64,000 nucleotides of DNA from Malus domestica. Taxonomy: Eukaryota; Streptophyta; Magnoliopsida; Rosales; Rosaceae. The DNA is taken from assembly GCF_042453785.1 (NCBI RefSeq), contig NC_091675.1, forward strand, positions 1,996,501 to 2,060,500. Direction: 5' to 3'. Position numbers and translations under genes: made by a program. This document shows, one piece after another, positions 44,007-55,897 of the stretch. Below the pieces are notes generated by a model. The model was given only the letters and a program-made list of their open reading frames with translations, was not told the DNA's origin and did not search any database. Every line of letters begins with the position of its first letter. Positions within the stretch are counted from its first letter, which is position 1.

Positions 44007-44527
44007 TGTTGATGCACAAAATCAGCGAAGACTTTGGTACAACAGAAAGTGTCAGGTTTTGTGACCTTCGCTTGGTTGCTTGGTTGCTTCAGTCACTAGT
44101 GAGGATAAGTACGTAAATGAATAGAGACAGAGAAGCAAACACATGATGTACGTGGTTCACCCAGATTGGCTACGTCCACGGAGTAGAGGAGCTCTTATTA
44201 GTAGTGAAGGGCTTACACAAGTAGAAAGGATCAAGCTCTCAATTTAGTGAGTTCTTGTGAATGATTTAACACAAAATGGCATTAGGCAATATTGTGGGGG
44301 AATGACCCCTATTTATAGAAAAACTTGTAGCTTTGTCACATTGACATGTGTCATGTTGTGATTGGTTCTTGATGTCGACACGTGCTGCGCTCTGATTGGC
44401 TTCTAATCTTGACACGTGTCGAGTAGTGATTGGCCTCCTGGTCGGAGGGGAACTCTTCTGGGTCCTTGACAGTATAGCGTTGGCCGGTGCTCGGTAGTTT
44501 CGGGATTGGTCAAGTATGGTACAAACA
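44007..44527 (-). repeat. 5' LTR of the Tat element
   Basis: Identical to the 3' LTR apart from one seen substitution. It contains the same TATAAATAG and triple G-box/CCAAT block, and on the minus strand would start the genomic transcript. Confidence 0.9.
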
Positions 44528-44532
44528 CTTTT

Positions 44533-45470
44533 AGTTAATTTTATCACGTGTAGAGCATATGATCAATTTGTAGCAAGATGTACATAAATATAATGATTTT
44601 TTTTTGTGAGCAGGACATAAATATAATGTTATGTACACACAAAAAGAATTAATAATATTTTGATATATTATAAGAAATAAAATAAACTTGAGTTGAAACT
44701 ACGCATTTGCAGAAAATTCCACCATCAATTTGACCTTCTTTCTCTGTAAATTAAAGTTTTCTCGGATGTCTCAGAGCGTAGTAGACAGGTATTCCGACAA
44801 TAAATAAAGTGTTTCGAGCCCTTGGATCTATGTCACCCCAGAGGTTACAAAGTAAAGGCTACGCATTAATGGATGATTGGCAAAGCCACCGATCCTAATT
44901 TGGATATGATGATTTAGTTCATATTGAAATCGAAACTTGGATCGTGAACGAAAGTAGAAGGCGTCAAGAGCGAGGTAAGAGCGTGAGATGCTCTTTTTTT
45001 AGTTAGTGAGATAAAAGAATTTAATGGGCTTGTTTCTTCACCTCGGAGTTAGCAAAAGCAATAATATGAAAAAATTGAAGATAATTACAGGTTTAAGAAA
45101 CTCATAACCAAATTTCAAATTGAGATGGCAAGGAGGAATAAAGCTTATATATTTCAGGAAACATTGCCAAATATTTTCCCAGAAAACAAAACATAATTTA
45201 AAGAGTTTCGATTTACGGAATGTTAAAGCGACATTAACATGAATAAACACACAGAATTAATGAACGAGATTATTAAACGTTGGATGGGGCCTAACGTAAT
45301 TCTACCCAACATGGTGGTCCTTTTGCTTTCCATCTTTTTTCAAATTACTAACCTTATAAAAATGGAAATAAAATAAATCAAAATTCCCCAATAAAAAAAT
45401 AAAAAAGATTAAATAAAATCATCAGCTGCACCCAGCCCACCCAATCCATATGATTTTTTAGCATTAGCAC
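44533..45470. other. Intergenic, no gene seen
   Basis: AT-rich sequence between the Tat element and the leader of the metallopeptidase gene. Confidence 0.5.
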
Positions 45471-45482
45471 CTCTTCCTCCTC

Positions 45483-45495
45483 CTCTCTCTCTCTT

Positions 45496-45540
<45 letters not shown>
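45483..45540 (+). repeat. (CT)n microsatellite in the 5' leader or promoter
   Basis: About 58 bp of CT with two short interruptions, flanked by CCT/CTT triplets to about 45570. It lies about 350 bp upstream of the metallopeptidase ATG, typical of CT-rich plant core promoters and leaders. Confidence 0.9.
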
Positions 45541-45543
<3 letters not shown>

Positions 45544-45795
45544 CTCCTCCTCGTCTTCTTCTTCTTCGTCTCCACTGTCACTGATTCCGCGTTCTTCGCA
45601 TTCCCGAAAGACCCAAGCTTTCAGTGCCCGCACCAGAGAGCTCCTCGTTCGAATCAGTCGTCGAAAGCAGCAGCATTTTTTTGTGCTCTCGAGGCACCTA
45701 AGACCCACACTGTACGGCGCTGTCGAATCCAACCCCAAAAGCCCAAAAGGGGGAAATAGATTGTTTTCGTTGATTAAATTATTGGGTCGATTGAA

Positions 45796-45858
45796 ATGCA
45801 GAAGAGCCAGCGATTTTTCTGGGTTTTAAAGCCGTTTGGAAAATCGCCGGCGAGTTGA
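45796..45858 (+). other. Upstream ORF 1 of the metallopeptidase gene
   Basis: ATG at 45796, 20 codons (MQKSQRFFWVLKPF...), stop TGA at 45856-45858. It is in frame with the main ORF but closed before it. Confidence 0.5.
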
Positions 45859-45920
45859 TGGAATCGATGCCCTTAGTGTTTCAGTTTCCCGCATTTCATG
45901 GAGGTAATGATGCGGCGTAG
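45858..45920 (+). other. Upstream ORF 2, overlapping the main start
   Basis: Its ATG at 45858 shares the A of the uORF1 stop (TGATG). It runs 20 codons to TAG at 45918-45920, past the main ATG at 45898 in another frame. Ribosomes using it would miss the main start. Confidence 0.5.
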
Positions 45921-48900
45921 TCCATGTCCTTCTCCCAGATTCGCCGTAGACGTCCTCAAGGTCAGCTCTTTCAGTTTTTTCAATTTTATTTTTCACTTGG
46001 ACGATTTGGAGTTTAAGTTTTTTTCCGTTTTTTGTTCCCTGGAAAATTTGAGTTAGGACTTTACGGTGTGTTTGGTTGCTCAGAAATTGCGGGAATAGAT
46101 GGGAGAATTTGGGATTTTGGCACTGCAATGACCCTAAATTTGTTGTCTGATATCTGTTTTTTTTTTTAATTTCTTTTTCCCGGGAACCAAACATCGGGTT
46201 AGGGCTTTCCTTTACTTTGATTAGGTTCATGGAAGCAGCTGTGTTTAGTACGGAATGGATTTCCACTTTCCAAGCTATTTGCTTTTGCTTGGTTATGCTT
46301 CCATCTAATTAAACTTTCCTTTTGTGGAAACTGTTCACTATGGGCTGAGGGGTCACATTTCAGTTTCTTTTTTTTTTTAATAGATTTGAGCTGATCTGTG
46401 GGTTGGGTTTGGTCAATTGTTAGTGTTCGTGTTTTTTTATGTTGAAGCAGATTCGGGTCGAAGCGAGACGAAACAGTGGCGTTCACTTTTTGAGCTAATT
46501 TGAGCCTCTAGGATTTGGAAACTTCGTAGTTTGATATCCGTTTTAGCTATTCTGAGACTATATATGTTAGATCGGCCATTTCTTTTGGTTTTGTGAATGT
46601 ATTGGGATTGTGTGTAGAGTGGTTGATCTTTCCCCTCCAATTTGTGTCAACATTAAGTTTGGGTCTCTTTTGAAAACCGAGGTGTTTAAATTTGCTAGCT
46701 TCGTTGACAAATGTGGTTTTTGTATTTTTGTTTTGCTTCAGGTTATATTGCTGTTTATGTGGTTGCAAGCTAGTAATGCATCATTCCAAGAAAACACTCT
46801 GCAAGGGCAAAGCCCAGAATTGTTATCCGATAGCATTGTTTCACATTCCTGCATTCATGACCAGATAATCAAACAGCGGAGGCGACCTGGTCGCAAAGTG
46901 TACACTGTTACCCCGCAGGTGTATGAGGGGTCTGGTGTATCAAAACCCCTTCACCAAAAGGGTAGGGCATTACTTGGAATTTCCAAGTACTCTGTACAGC
47001 AGAAGGATATTAAAAGGCCTATTAGAATATATTTAAATTATGATGCTGTTGGTCACTCTCCTGATAGAGATTGTCGTAATGTTGGCAATGTTGTGAAGCT
47101 TGGGGAGCCTCCTGTTATTTCTCTTCCTGGCTCTCCTTCTTGTAATCCTCATGGTGATCCTCCAATTTCTGGTGATTGCTGGTATAACTGCACTTTGGAT
47201 GATATAGCTGGAAAGGACAAAAGACAACGCCTTCGCAAGGTTAGATTGTACTATGGTATCCACCTGTCTTATTTTTTTGAGTTGGTACTTCATGCAACCA
47301 TTGTATGTTGTTCTTATTCAACTTTGTTTGTGCTGTTTCTTGTCTCTGGATTCTGCTTAATCAAACAGTTTCTATGTCAGTTCATAGTAGATATAATTTG
47401 CACATGGTAGATGAGTGTATTGGCGGTGATACATAATGATGTTACTCAGTCCGGGAAAATTGAAGCATGCATGAAACTAATCTTCAGAAGTATTTGAATG
47501 CAGGCTCTAGGGCAAACAGCAGACTGGTTCAAGAGAGCCCTAGCTGTTGAACCTGTGAGGGGGAACTTGCGGTTGAGTGGGTATTCGGCATGCGGCCAGG
47601 ATGGAGGTGTACAACTGCCACGTGAATATGTTGAAGGTATCTTACTTGCAGGGTTGCCGTTGTGTATCAAGCTCATTGCTTCATGTGATTTTAGTTTTTT
47701 GTGGCAAGTCTTATTATGTGCACATACACTAGTATCCTACTAACCATATTGTTGATCTTTTACAGAGGGTGTTGCTGAAACAGACCTGGTTCTTCTGGTG
47801 ACAACAAGACCTACCACTGGGAACACCCTTGCATGGGCAGTGGCTTGCGAACGTGATCAATGGGGCCGTGCAATTGCTGGTAATTCGTTCATCGAGCATT
47901 GTTTCCTAGACATTCTTGTGCCTTTCTTGCAATATAAATCAGGACTGATAGTATCTTTTTATATTTTTGGGGGACAGGACATGTAAATGTTGCTCCTCGC
48001 CATTTGACGGCTGAAGCAGAAACTTTACTTTCTGCTACTCTCATACATGAGGTCAGTTGGCTCTTAATGAAATTTGATAACATGGATGTGCTTTCTTATT
48101 GATTAAAATGTGTGATCCTTTCAGGTTATGCATGTTCTCGGTTTTGATCCCCATGCATTTGCTCATTTTAGGGATGAAAGGAAAAGAAGGCGTAGTCAGG
48201 TAAAGACTATTACTAATGCATCAAAATATTCCTTCACAACCACTTGAAATCTATGTATTTTGGTTTTAACTTTTGGAAACTTCAAATCATACATCTTTGC
48301 CTTTATCATTTTTCCCCCATTCTTAAGGCCTATAAGATTTGTATCCATCTAGGTGCTTTGGAATTGCAAGAAATGAGATACACTCCTTAACTAGAATTTG
48401 AGTTCTGCCTTTATCAGTCTGCCCCATTATACTAGTATACGGTCAATTGAGTGAAATTTTAACCAGCATGCTACTTTCTAATCGTATTCAATGTACCAAA
48501 ATACTATTCTTCTTCTTTCGAAAGTATAATCCTTGCATCTTGTCGCAACATTTCACAGACAATAGCTCATGATCTGCATAAGAGCCTTTAGGAACTTTTA
48601 GATTTTCCTTTTGTACTTGTCCTCTGAAATTTATTTTTGAAAAACATGCTGTTTCTTTGATGATTATGGAAAGTTAATCGACACTCTGGCCCCAAAATTT
48701 TACCTGCTATCAATTTATAGGTAACAGAACAAATAATGGATGAAAAGCTTGGGCGTATGGTGACTCGTGTGGTTCTTCCACGTGTAGTCATGCATTCAAG
48801 ATATCATTATGAGGTAAATATCAACTCTATTTATTGTGCATGGATTTGCTGTGCTGCTCAAGAAAGCCATATATTTTCGGAGAAAATTAATGGTTGAATG

Positions 48901-51665
48901 TTTTTCTGGCAGGCATTCTCTGAGAATTTCACGGGTTTAGAGCTAGAAGATGGTGGAGGGCGTGGCACATCAGGTACTCTAAAAGTTGTACGCTATGTTG
49001 CAGATGTTATATCAACAATATGCTGTACTTTAGTTAAAATTTATGGATGATCTGTTATATAACATGAGGAACCATATTTTCATGTACTATATTCAGGAGA
49101 GTTTGAAATGCCAAAAAGAGAATCTTTACAGTTGATAGATAGTAAGAACTGTAGCAGATCCCCCTACCAAAAAAAAAAAAAAGGATTTATACCAACATAG
49201 TGATAGCATTTAAATGTTTAATAATCATTGTACATCTAATAACTTTCAGGGTCACACTGGGAGAAAAGACTTCTAATGAATGAAATTATGACGGGGTCAG
49301 TGGATACAAGATCTGTGGTTTCAAAAATGACACTTGCTTTATTAGAAGATAGTGGATGGTACCAGGCTAATTATAGTATGGCGGACACTCTTGATTGGGG
49401 CCGCAACCAAGGAACTGAATTTGTTACTTCCCCTTGCAATTTCTGGAAGGGGGCATATCACTGCAACACAACCCAATTGTCAGGATGTACATACAACAGA
49501 GAAGCAGAAGGTTACTGTCCAATCGTAAGTTACAGTGGAGACCTACCCCAGTGGGCACGCTATTTTCCCCAGGCTAACAAAGGTATAATTTTTGCATTTG
49601 TAATTTACCGTATCATATTTGAACTGGTTAGTAAGCATTTCATCATTTGGGGTATTGTAATATCGGTTACCCATAGTACCTGGTTTGAGGCTTGATGTGA
49701 GTTCTGTTTCTTGTGACCTTTTCAGGTGGGCAGTCCCCACTGGCTGATTATTGCACCTATTTCGTTGCCTACTCTGATGGATCATGTACTGACACTAACA
49801 GCGCTCGACCACCTGACAGAATGTTGGGTGAAGTACGAGGAAGTAACTCTAGGTGAGATTTCAAAGCCAATTCCACCTTACTAAAATAGGAACATTGCTT
49901 TCTTATTGAGTTGTTGGATGCAGTTATAAATTGCAAGATGTTGCTAATGATTATTCATCTTGTCATTTGTAGGTGTATGGCTTCATCCTTGGTACGCACA
50001 GGGTTTGTACGGGGTTCTATGACCCAAGGAAATGGATGTTATCAGCACAGATGTATTAGCAATTCGTTAGAGGTATGTTATTCCAATGATTGTGCTCTTT
50101 TTCATCTGCTCTAGATTATTGGGTGCACATTGGGGATCACGGTAGCTTTATCAACCATAAAATAGACAAGCGATCTTTATATTTGAACCTGCTTCATATT
50201 TTATTTCCCCTGCAATCTTCTTGTCTCATATTTAATCGTTTATCGATTTTCAGGTTGCTGTGGATGGTATGTGGAAAGTATGTCCTGAAGTTGGTGGACC
50301 CCTTCAGTTCCCAGGATTTAATGGTAATGATGCTGTTCTATCTATCATTTTCCTTCTTAATCTTTCCATGTGCATTACCATGATTAAAGCTTGAAATATT
50401 CCTCTTTCAGGGGAATTGTTATGCCCGGCGTACGATGAACTCTGTAGTAAAGCCCTAGTTCCTGGAAATGGACAATGTCCAAAGTCATGCAATTTCAATG
50501 GAGACTGTGTTGAAGGAAGATGTCACTGTTTTCTAGGGTTTCATGGTTCTGATTGTAGTAAACGTAAGCACCTCATATAGGGTTTCATTGTTTTTATTGT
50601 ATTGAACACAAGATGCAATGATGCACCATTTACCTAGAACCACTACTGAAATTATGATATTTGCAGGCACCTGCCCAAGCAACTGTAATGGACGTGGAAG
50701 CTGCCTTTCTGACGGGCTGTGCGAATGTAATAAAGGCTACACTGGTGTTGACTGCTCCACTGGTATGCACTCTTTTTCTCGTTTTTCTTCTTCCAGTTTG
50801 TCTATATGACCAATGTAGCCAACTTGAGAATGATCGCCTAATTTTCAGACACTTGACTGATGCCGGTTGAATTATTTAGGACCACCTTCTAAATTCTTTG
50901 CACCATGTCATGTTCATGATGACTGCTAAAATTATGACTATCAGCTGTTTTCTGATAACATTGCTTGTGTATGGAATGCAGCGGTTTGTGATGAGCAATG
51001 CAGCCTTCACGGAGGTGTTTGTGATGATGGAGTCTGTGAATTCCGCTGCTCTGACTATGCAGGCTACTCATGCCAGAACAGCACCATGCTCCAGTCCAGC
51101 CTTAAAGTTTGTAAAGATGTGCTGGAAAACGTCGACTCTGGTGCCGGACAGCACTGTGCACCCAGTGAACCAAGCATATTGCAGCAGCTTGAGGATGTAG
51201 TGGTCATGCCCAACTACCACCGTTTGTTTCCTGGTGGCACCCGGAAACTTTTTAGCATCTTCAGAACCAGCTACTGTGATATGACCGCGAAGCAGCTGGC
51301 TTGCTGGGTAAGTTGCCTCCCCACTCCACAACCCGACATTCCCTTCTCATTTTCTCCATCACCTTCTCTCACCTTTATCATCTCTCTCTAATACTAAGAA
51401 TCCGACCGTGTCCTTGCAGATATCAATTCAAAAGTGTGACAAGGACGGGGACAACAGGCTCCGAGTCTGCTATTCAGCTTGTCAATCATACAATTCGGCA
51501 TGCGGGGCTTCGCTCGACTGCTCGGATCAAACCCTATTCAGTAGTAAAGACGAAGCACAAGGGCAGTGCACAGGCTCTAGTGAGATGAGAACGTCATGGA
51601 TTAGCAGCATATATGGTTGGTTTTCAAGCAACAGTTCCTCAAAAGGGACTCCTGTAAAAAAATAG
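45898..51665 (+). CDS. Leishmanolysin-like zinc metallopeptidase (family M8), 16 exons
   Basis: Exons: 45898-45960, 46742-47239, 47504-47636, 47766-47879, 47978-48051, 48125-48199, 48721-48813, 48913-48973, 49250-49582, 49726-49852, 49973-50072, 50254-50323, 50411-50563, 50667-50762, 50982-51307, 51420-51665. All have GT/AG borders, and phases join to 2562 nt, 853 residues, the expected size for the single-copy plant M8 protein (Arabidopsis At5g42620 class). Residues about 18-36 form a hydrophobic signal or anchor. The zinc site HEVMHVLGF (293-301) spans the exon 5/6 junction, and a downstream His in MHSRYHY (343-349) is the likely third ligand. The catalytic region is Cys-rich. Three EGF-like modules follow (about 604-631, 633-663 and 665-700), then a Cys-rich end. 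It is predicted to be a membrane-bound or secreted endopeptidase; plant substrates are unknown to me. No lesion seen. The start is inferred. Confidence 0.93.
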
Positions 51666-53187
51666 GCGGTTCTATTTCCTTGTTTTTTTTTGGTAATTTT
51701 TTTAGGGTTGTAATTTTAGGGTAAAGGTGGTGGCATTTTAATGCTGGGCCTGTTAGATGTTAGGGTTCCATTCAGCACGGCCCAATAGATTAAAAAAAAG
51801 TTGGGCTGGGAAGGTGACATGCGGCTTTCGAAGAGGAAAGCTGCTTGTAGAGAAATTTAGAAATGCAAGGGGGATTCCAAAAAAAAGGGAAAAAAAAAAA
51901 TTAGGGAAAGAAGCTTGTTGAGTTGTTTTCACAGTGGTTTGGCCTAAGGCCTTGAAATTTGAAAGGAAGAAAAAGCCTCTGTTTTTCTTACTTAGGTCGG
52001 AACTTTAGCGTTTTTTATTTGGCTTATTTTGTTATACGCCACCCCCGCGCCCCGAATTCAACATCGAACTCGCCTTCTCCCTATAGCTTAAATTTCGCCG
52101 CTTAATCTCTTGAAACTCAATTTTCATCTCACGTCACTTGAATTTTGTTTGTTCCGTGAAATTTGCTCATGTGACGTCCGCATGGCATAGAGAAGGGTAG
52201 TTTTAGCTGCAGGGTGCTGCTTGATGGATCATCTTTTTAAACCATATTTTGTAGACTACAAGATGTGGTGGTTGATGGTTGGACTCATTTTCAATGACGT
52301 CGTTAGTTTGATGTGTTTCATTAGTGTTATTGCATCTATTATGGAAATCAGATTTAAACGAAGTACGGTTCTCGTAAGGCATCTTTTCAGTTGATATACC
52401 AAACCCAAACTCAAGCTAAATGTCCTAAACTCATTTAGTAATTTTTGTTTCCTCGATCAGTTCGAGTTTTCGTTTTAGAGTGGCTCAAAATGGTCGGAAA
52501 AGATTCTCACATTAATTAGTAAGCTAATACGCGTGGTTTTCTTCGGACTCGTCCACAATTCCAAGATACGACGAACCGTTTATTTTATAGGATATGAGGG
52601 CTTCCACAAGAGAGGGAGGGTATTGGTGTAACTAGCACTGTCGATGCTTGGTTGAAGAAGAAGAAAGTGACAAAAGGAGAGAAGCATCGGTTTGAAAAAA
52701 GAAAAAAAATTCTACCAATAAGTGTGAGAAAATATGGGCACACACTAAGTGTGAGAAAATATTTTATTTTTGTTTTTGAAATAGAAAGAGAGAGGAAGAG
52801 AGTGATAGAAAATACGGGAGTGACAAGTTTTTATTTAATTTTTTAATTAGATATATGTTAGGATTACATGTAGGTGAGGTGAGGCTTTGAAAAAAAAAAA
52901 AATTAGTTATGTGAAATTACATTTCTGCCCCATATTTCTTATTCATGTTCTGTTTTAATTAGAAGGTTAAACTAATGATTTTGGTTGACAATGAGTTTTA
53001 TTAATTAGTAAAGATAATAATAATAATAAATTTGCTACATAACCCTAGCCATACCAAACATCATATACCGATTAATTATTGTCTCCCAAGAAAACAAGGG
53101 TTTAATTAAACCCATAAGTACAAGGGTCCTTTATATCTAAAATTTAATTTCTACCAATACCAATCTGCAGATTAATGGATCATTAGC
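51666..53187. other. 3' UTR of the metallopeptidase and intergenic sequence
   Basis: AT-rich with A runs near 51795, 51880-51899 and 52890-52902. A direct repeat of 'agtgtgagaaaatat' lies at 52722 and 52749. No gene. Confidence 0.55.
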
Positions 53188-54044
53188 TTATGATGACCCG
53201 GCTGGGCAAAATGTAATCAAGTAGTCCGACCCCGAACAGGTACAAGTGCTTGAAGCGTCATCGTAAGCGTAGCTATACGCAGAAGGGCACGCTGTCTTGA
53301 ACATCTCCGAGTATTGCGTCGGCGAGCACGTCTGCGGCGTTGCGTGCTCCCCAGTACAGCAAAACTCCGGCGTGTTAAATGCCGCGCACGCGCTCCTGCA
53401 CGCCACCACCACCCCAGACCCCGAATCCATCACCCGCAGCTCCGCCGGACAGCTGCCGTTCAAGTCCGTCACGCACCCCGCGTACTGGCAGTCGCCGGTT
53501 CCGCCGGTGGCCCACAATCCCATACCCACATTGTAACCGTCCACCAGGCTGACGTCATAGAAGTCCTTGTCCCCTGGGTTGGACCCGATCGTGAACTCCG
53601 CTAATGTCACGGGAGGCGCGCCACCGCCGGCACATTTTAGCGATCCGCAGTCGCCGGTGACGCAGTTTCCATTTCCCGCGTCGTCGAAGGTGCAGCCGGT
53701 TCTCCCCCAGAACCGGCCGGACCATCCGGGAGGGGCGGTGAGCTGGACCGATGTACCCGGGGCCAATGCAAAACCGCCGTCTCCAAGAATTGCAGCGCCG
53801 TTTCCGGAGAGAGTTCCCGGCCATACTGTGTAGGTGCAACGGTTTTGGAGCGTGACTTGTGTCGCGTACACTACATTACCTGCAGCTGCAGTTAGAAGAA
53901 CATTACCCAGAAACAAAAACAAGTTGATGAGATTAAGTTAATCACTGTATTAATTACTGTAATCAATCGAGTTTAGTTGTTGAGAGGGATGAGGTACGTA
54001 CCTAACGAGACGAGAGAAAGAAGAAGATAGAGCTTAATCGCCAT
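53188..54044 (-). CDS. Thaumatin-like protein (PR-5/osmotin family)
   Basis: Exon 1 (54044-54002, MAIKLYLLLSLVSL) and exon 2 (53885-53188) join in phase 1 across a 116-bp intron (TTAG|GTACGT ... ACTGCAG|CTGCAG), giving 246 residues. Residues 1 to about 21 form the signal peptide; the mature protein starts near ATQVTLQNRC. The family signature GNCVTGDCG is present. The acidic-cleft residues (Arg in FWGRTGC, Glu in LAEFTIG, Asp in FYDVSLVDGYN) are conserved. PYSYAYDD-type and ITFCP ends are typical. The mature protein has 17 cysteines; the usual number is 16, and the extra one is in STCTC where most relatives have STFTC. The family is secreted, defence- or ripening-related, and often binds or cuts beta-glucan. 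Function of this member is inferred from family only. Confidence 0.92.
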
Positions 54045-54134
54045 GATAACTGAAAACGAAGAAAGAGTCGAGGGCAGTTGCTGGAATTACGATTCAATCT
54101 GATTTGGTGGTGTGAGCTTCTGCTTGGCGATTGG

Positions 54135-54142
54135 TATTTATA
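54135..54142 (-). promoter_or_regulatory. TATA box of the thaumatin-like gene
   Basis: TATAAATA on the minus strand, about 95 bp upstream of the ATG at 54044, in a suitable place for the core promoter. Confidence 0.6.
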
Positions 54143-54149
54143 CTTGTAT

Positions 54150-54880
54150 TCCAGGGCTAAGTTTGGTATTTTAAATTCTTCCTCTCTTTACGTGACGTGG
54201 GATACCATAGTGGGGTGTTCCCCGATGCTCCGGAAGCACTAACGTTTACTGGGTAATGCACTAATGGGAGCTCGCCACGTCATCAAAGTATTGGTGGGCA
54301 ATCTTTTGTCACTACTTTCCTATTTAGGAAACTTACCTTATCGGTTGTTTAGCTTTAACTTTTGCTTTACTTCTGAATGGTAATATCTGATGTGTGATCG
54401 TGTCAACCATTTTAGCAATTTGGTAATTTCTTGGTAATTTGGTAAATAAAATAATGCACATAAGATTTGAGGTGGGATGAGTGTTTCTTGAAATCCTGTT
54501 TAGTGGTTTATATATACAAATGACACAATGCGCATAAGATTTGAATGTATGATGGTAGCAAAAACTTTGCCTTTAATCATTCCTCGTTAAGAATAACCCT
54601 TTTTAGGGCTACAATTTTAAATACTACACGTAAACGCTTGAAATGTTAGCAAAGATAGGACCTTTACAAAATTTGACAATGCTCATCTAAATGGTTTATC
54701 AATAAAATGATAATTTTTCTCATATTTGAATTGAATAGTATGAGTTATTGCATGTTAATATTATATCATTGTATTATATTTGTGTGCCAATCAACTCGTG
54801 GCTTAACGCGAACACAACACATATAAGGGGGTCAACATGACATCTAGTCAACTGACCTGATTCGTGTTTGTATAAAAGAC
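54150..54880. other. Upstream region of the thaumatin-like gene, no gene seen
   Basis: AT-rich. It contains 'ttacgtgacgtgg' (ACGT-core words near 54190) that could serve bZIP-type control of the thaumatin-like gene. Confidence 0.45.
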
Positions 54881-54894
54881 AAACAGCAGGAACG

Positions 54895-55040
54895 ACTAAA
54901 ACGGTTGGCCAATTAAATGGTTGGTCGATTAAACAAGCTTCCTACATCGCTTTGGATATAAGCAACCGTTTAAACGGTTGGCCAATGAAACAAACTTCCT
55001 ACATCGCTTTGATATAAGCAACCGTTTAAACGGTTGGTCA
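54895..55040. repeat. Tandem 55-bp units with an 18-bp perfect palindrome
   Basis: CAACCGTTTAAACGGTTG occurs exactly at 54963-54980 and 55019-55036. Each is preceded by 'cttcctacatcgctttg.atataag', and a decayed first unit lies at about 54895-54960. The palindrome holds inverted AACGG (MYB-core-like) words. Confidence 0.8.
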
Positions 55041-55044
55041 ATTA

Positions 55045-55897
55045 TTGGAAGACAATGTTTGGCCATAAAGATCAATGAGCAAGCAGACGGCAGACGGCAA
55101 ATGAATGATTTTTTACAGCAGAGCCAAGCAAAATGCGTTTTCGTTTAATCGTTGTCACTGTCGGGGTTTCATTGTTTTCTATTGCATGCAAGTTTCCCTT
55201 GTTTGTTTTAAGCATAAAGACGAGATTAACCCCAATTTTTTTTTTCTAATCTGTGTATGAAATTACTTTTTTACAAGAAAAAAAACACTTATTTGTGTGT
55301 CAAATTATTTAATAAAAATCCAAGTTGCTTTTACATTCTTAAGCATCTTTAACTTTTTCTATCGAATATTATCAGAAGCACTGAAAGCAATTCAAACATG
55401 ACGCCGTTTTTTTTATTTGCACTGTACTAAACAAGTTAACTCATTGCAGGAAGATTACATCCAAAGCTGAAGGTGTTAGACATTCACAGTAATTCTGTGA
55501 AACAATGACAAGTCTCTTCTGGGAGTCCAAAGTTCCAAACTTTACATATTTCAAGTGGTCTATTTGTAGATCTATTTATGTGGTTTCAAAGAATGAAGAA
55601 TCCCCGAGCAATAGCATGCTACTGGCAAAATTTACAGCTCTCCTTAAATTATGTGCTGCAGTGACTAAAACAATGAAGTTTGTATCTATTGCTTGCCTCA
55701 AGACAATGACTGGTTACTTAGGTTGGGATGGGAATAAACCGTTACGGTGACGTCCTAGTTGTTCTTCTCCTGTTTCGGCATAAGAAATTTGGCAGCCAAC
55801 ACACACAGGTGCAAGTCCAACAATATATAGTAACAGTAAACATTCCAAAAACACTTCAAAAATTGGTAATTTGCACATTTTATTTCTCCTGTAATTG
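55045..55897. other. Intergenic and 3' flank of the acyltransferase gene
   Basis: No supported gene. Short frames on both strands overlap the presumed 3' UTR of the acyltransferase. Confidence 0.5.

Larger units (their letters stand above)
31646..44527 (-). mobile_element. Ty3/gypsy Tat-type LTR retrotransposon, 12.9 kb, very young
   Basis: Bounded by 521-bp LTRs (31646-32166 and 44007-44527) and by the 5-bp target duplication CTTTT (31641-31645 and 44528-44532). By eye the LTRs differ at one base (cacaggatg against cacatgatg). Coding is on the minus strand. The primer-binding-like TTTGGCGCCGTCTGTGGGAA follows the 5' LTR (about 43987-44006), and a purine tract (CTTAGGGGAGCAC) precedes the 3' LTR. 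It encodes gag, protease, reverse transcriptase, a degenerate plus a second RNase H, and integrase in one frame. A 5.7-kb region follows with an antisense ORF and tandem arrays. The dual RNase H and antisense extra ORF are known features of the Tat clade. Confidence 0.93.
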
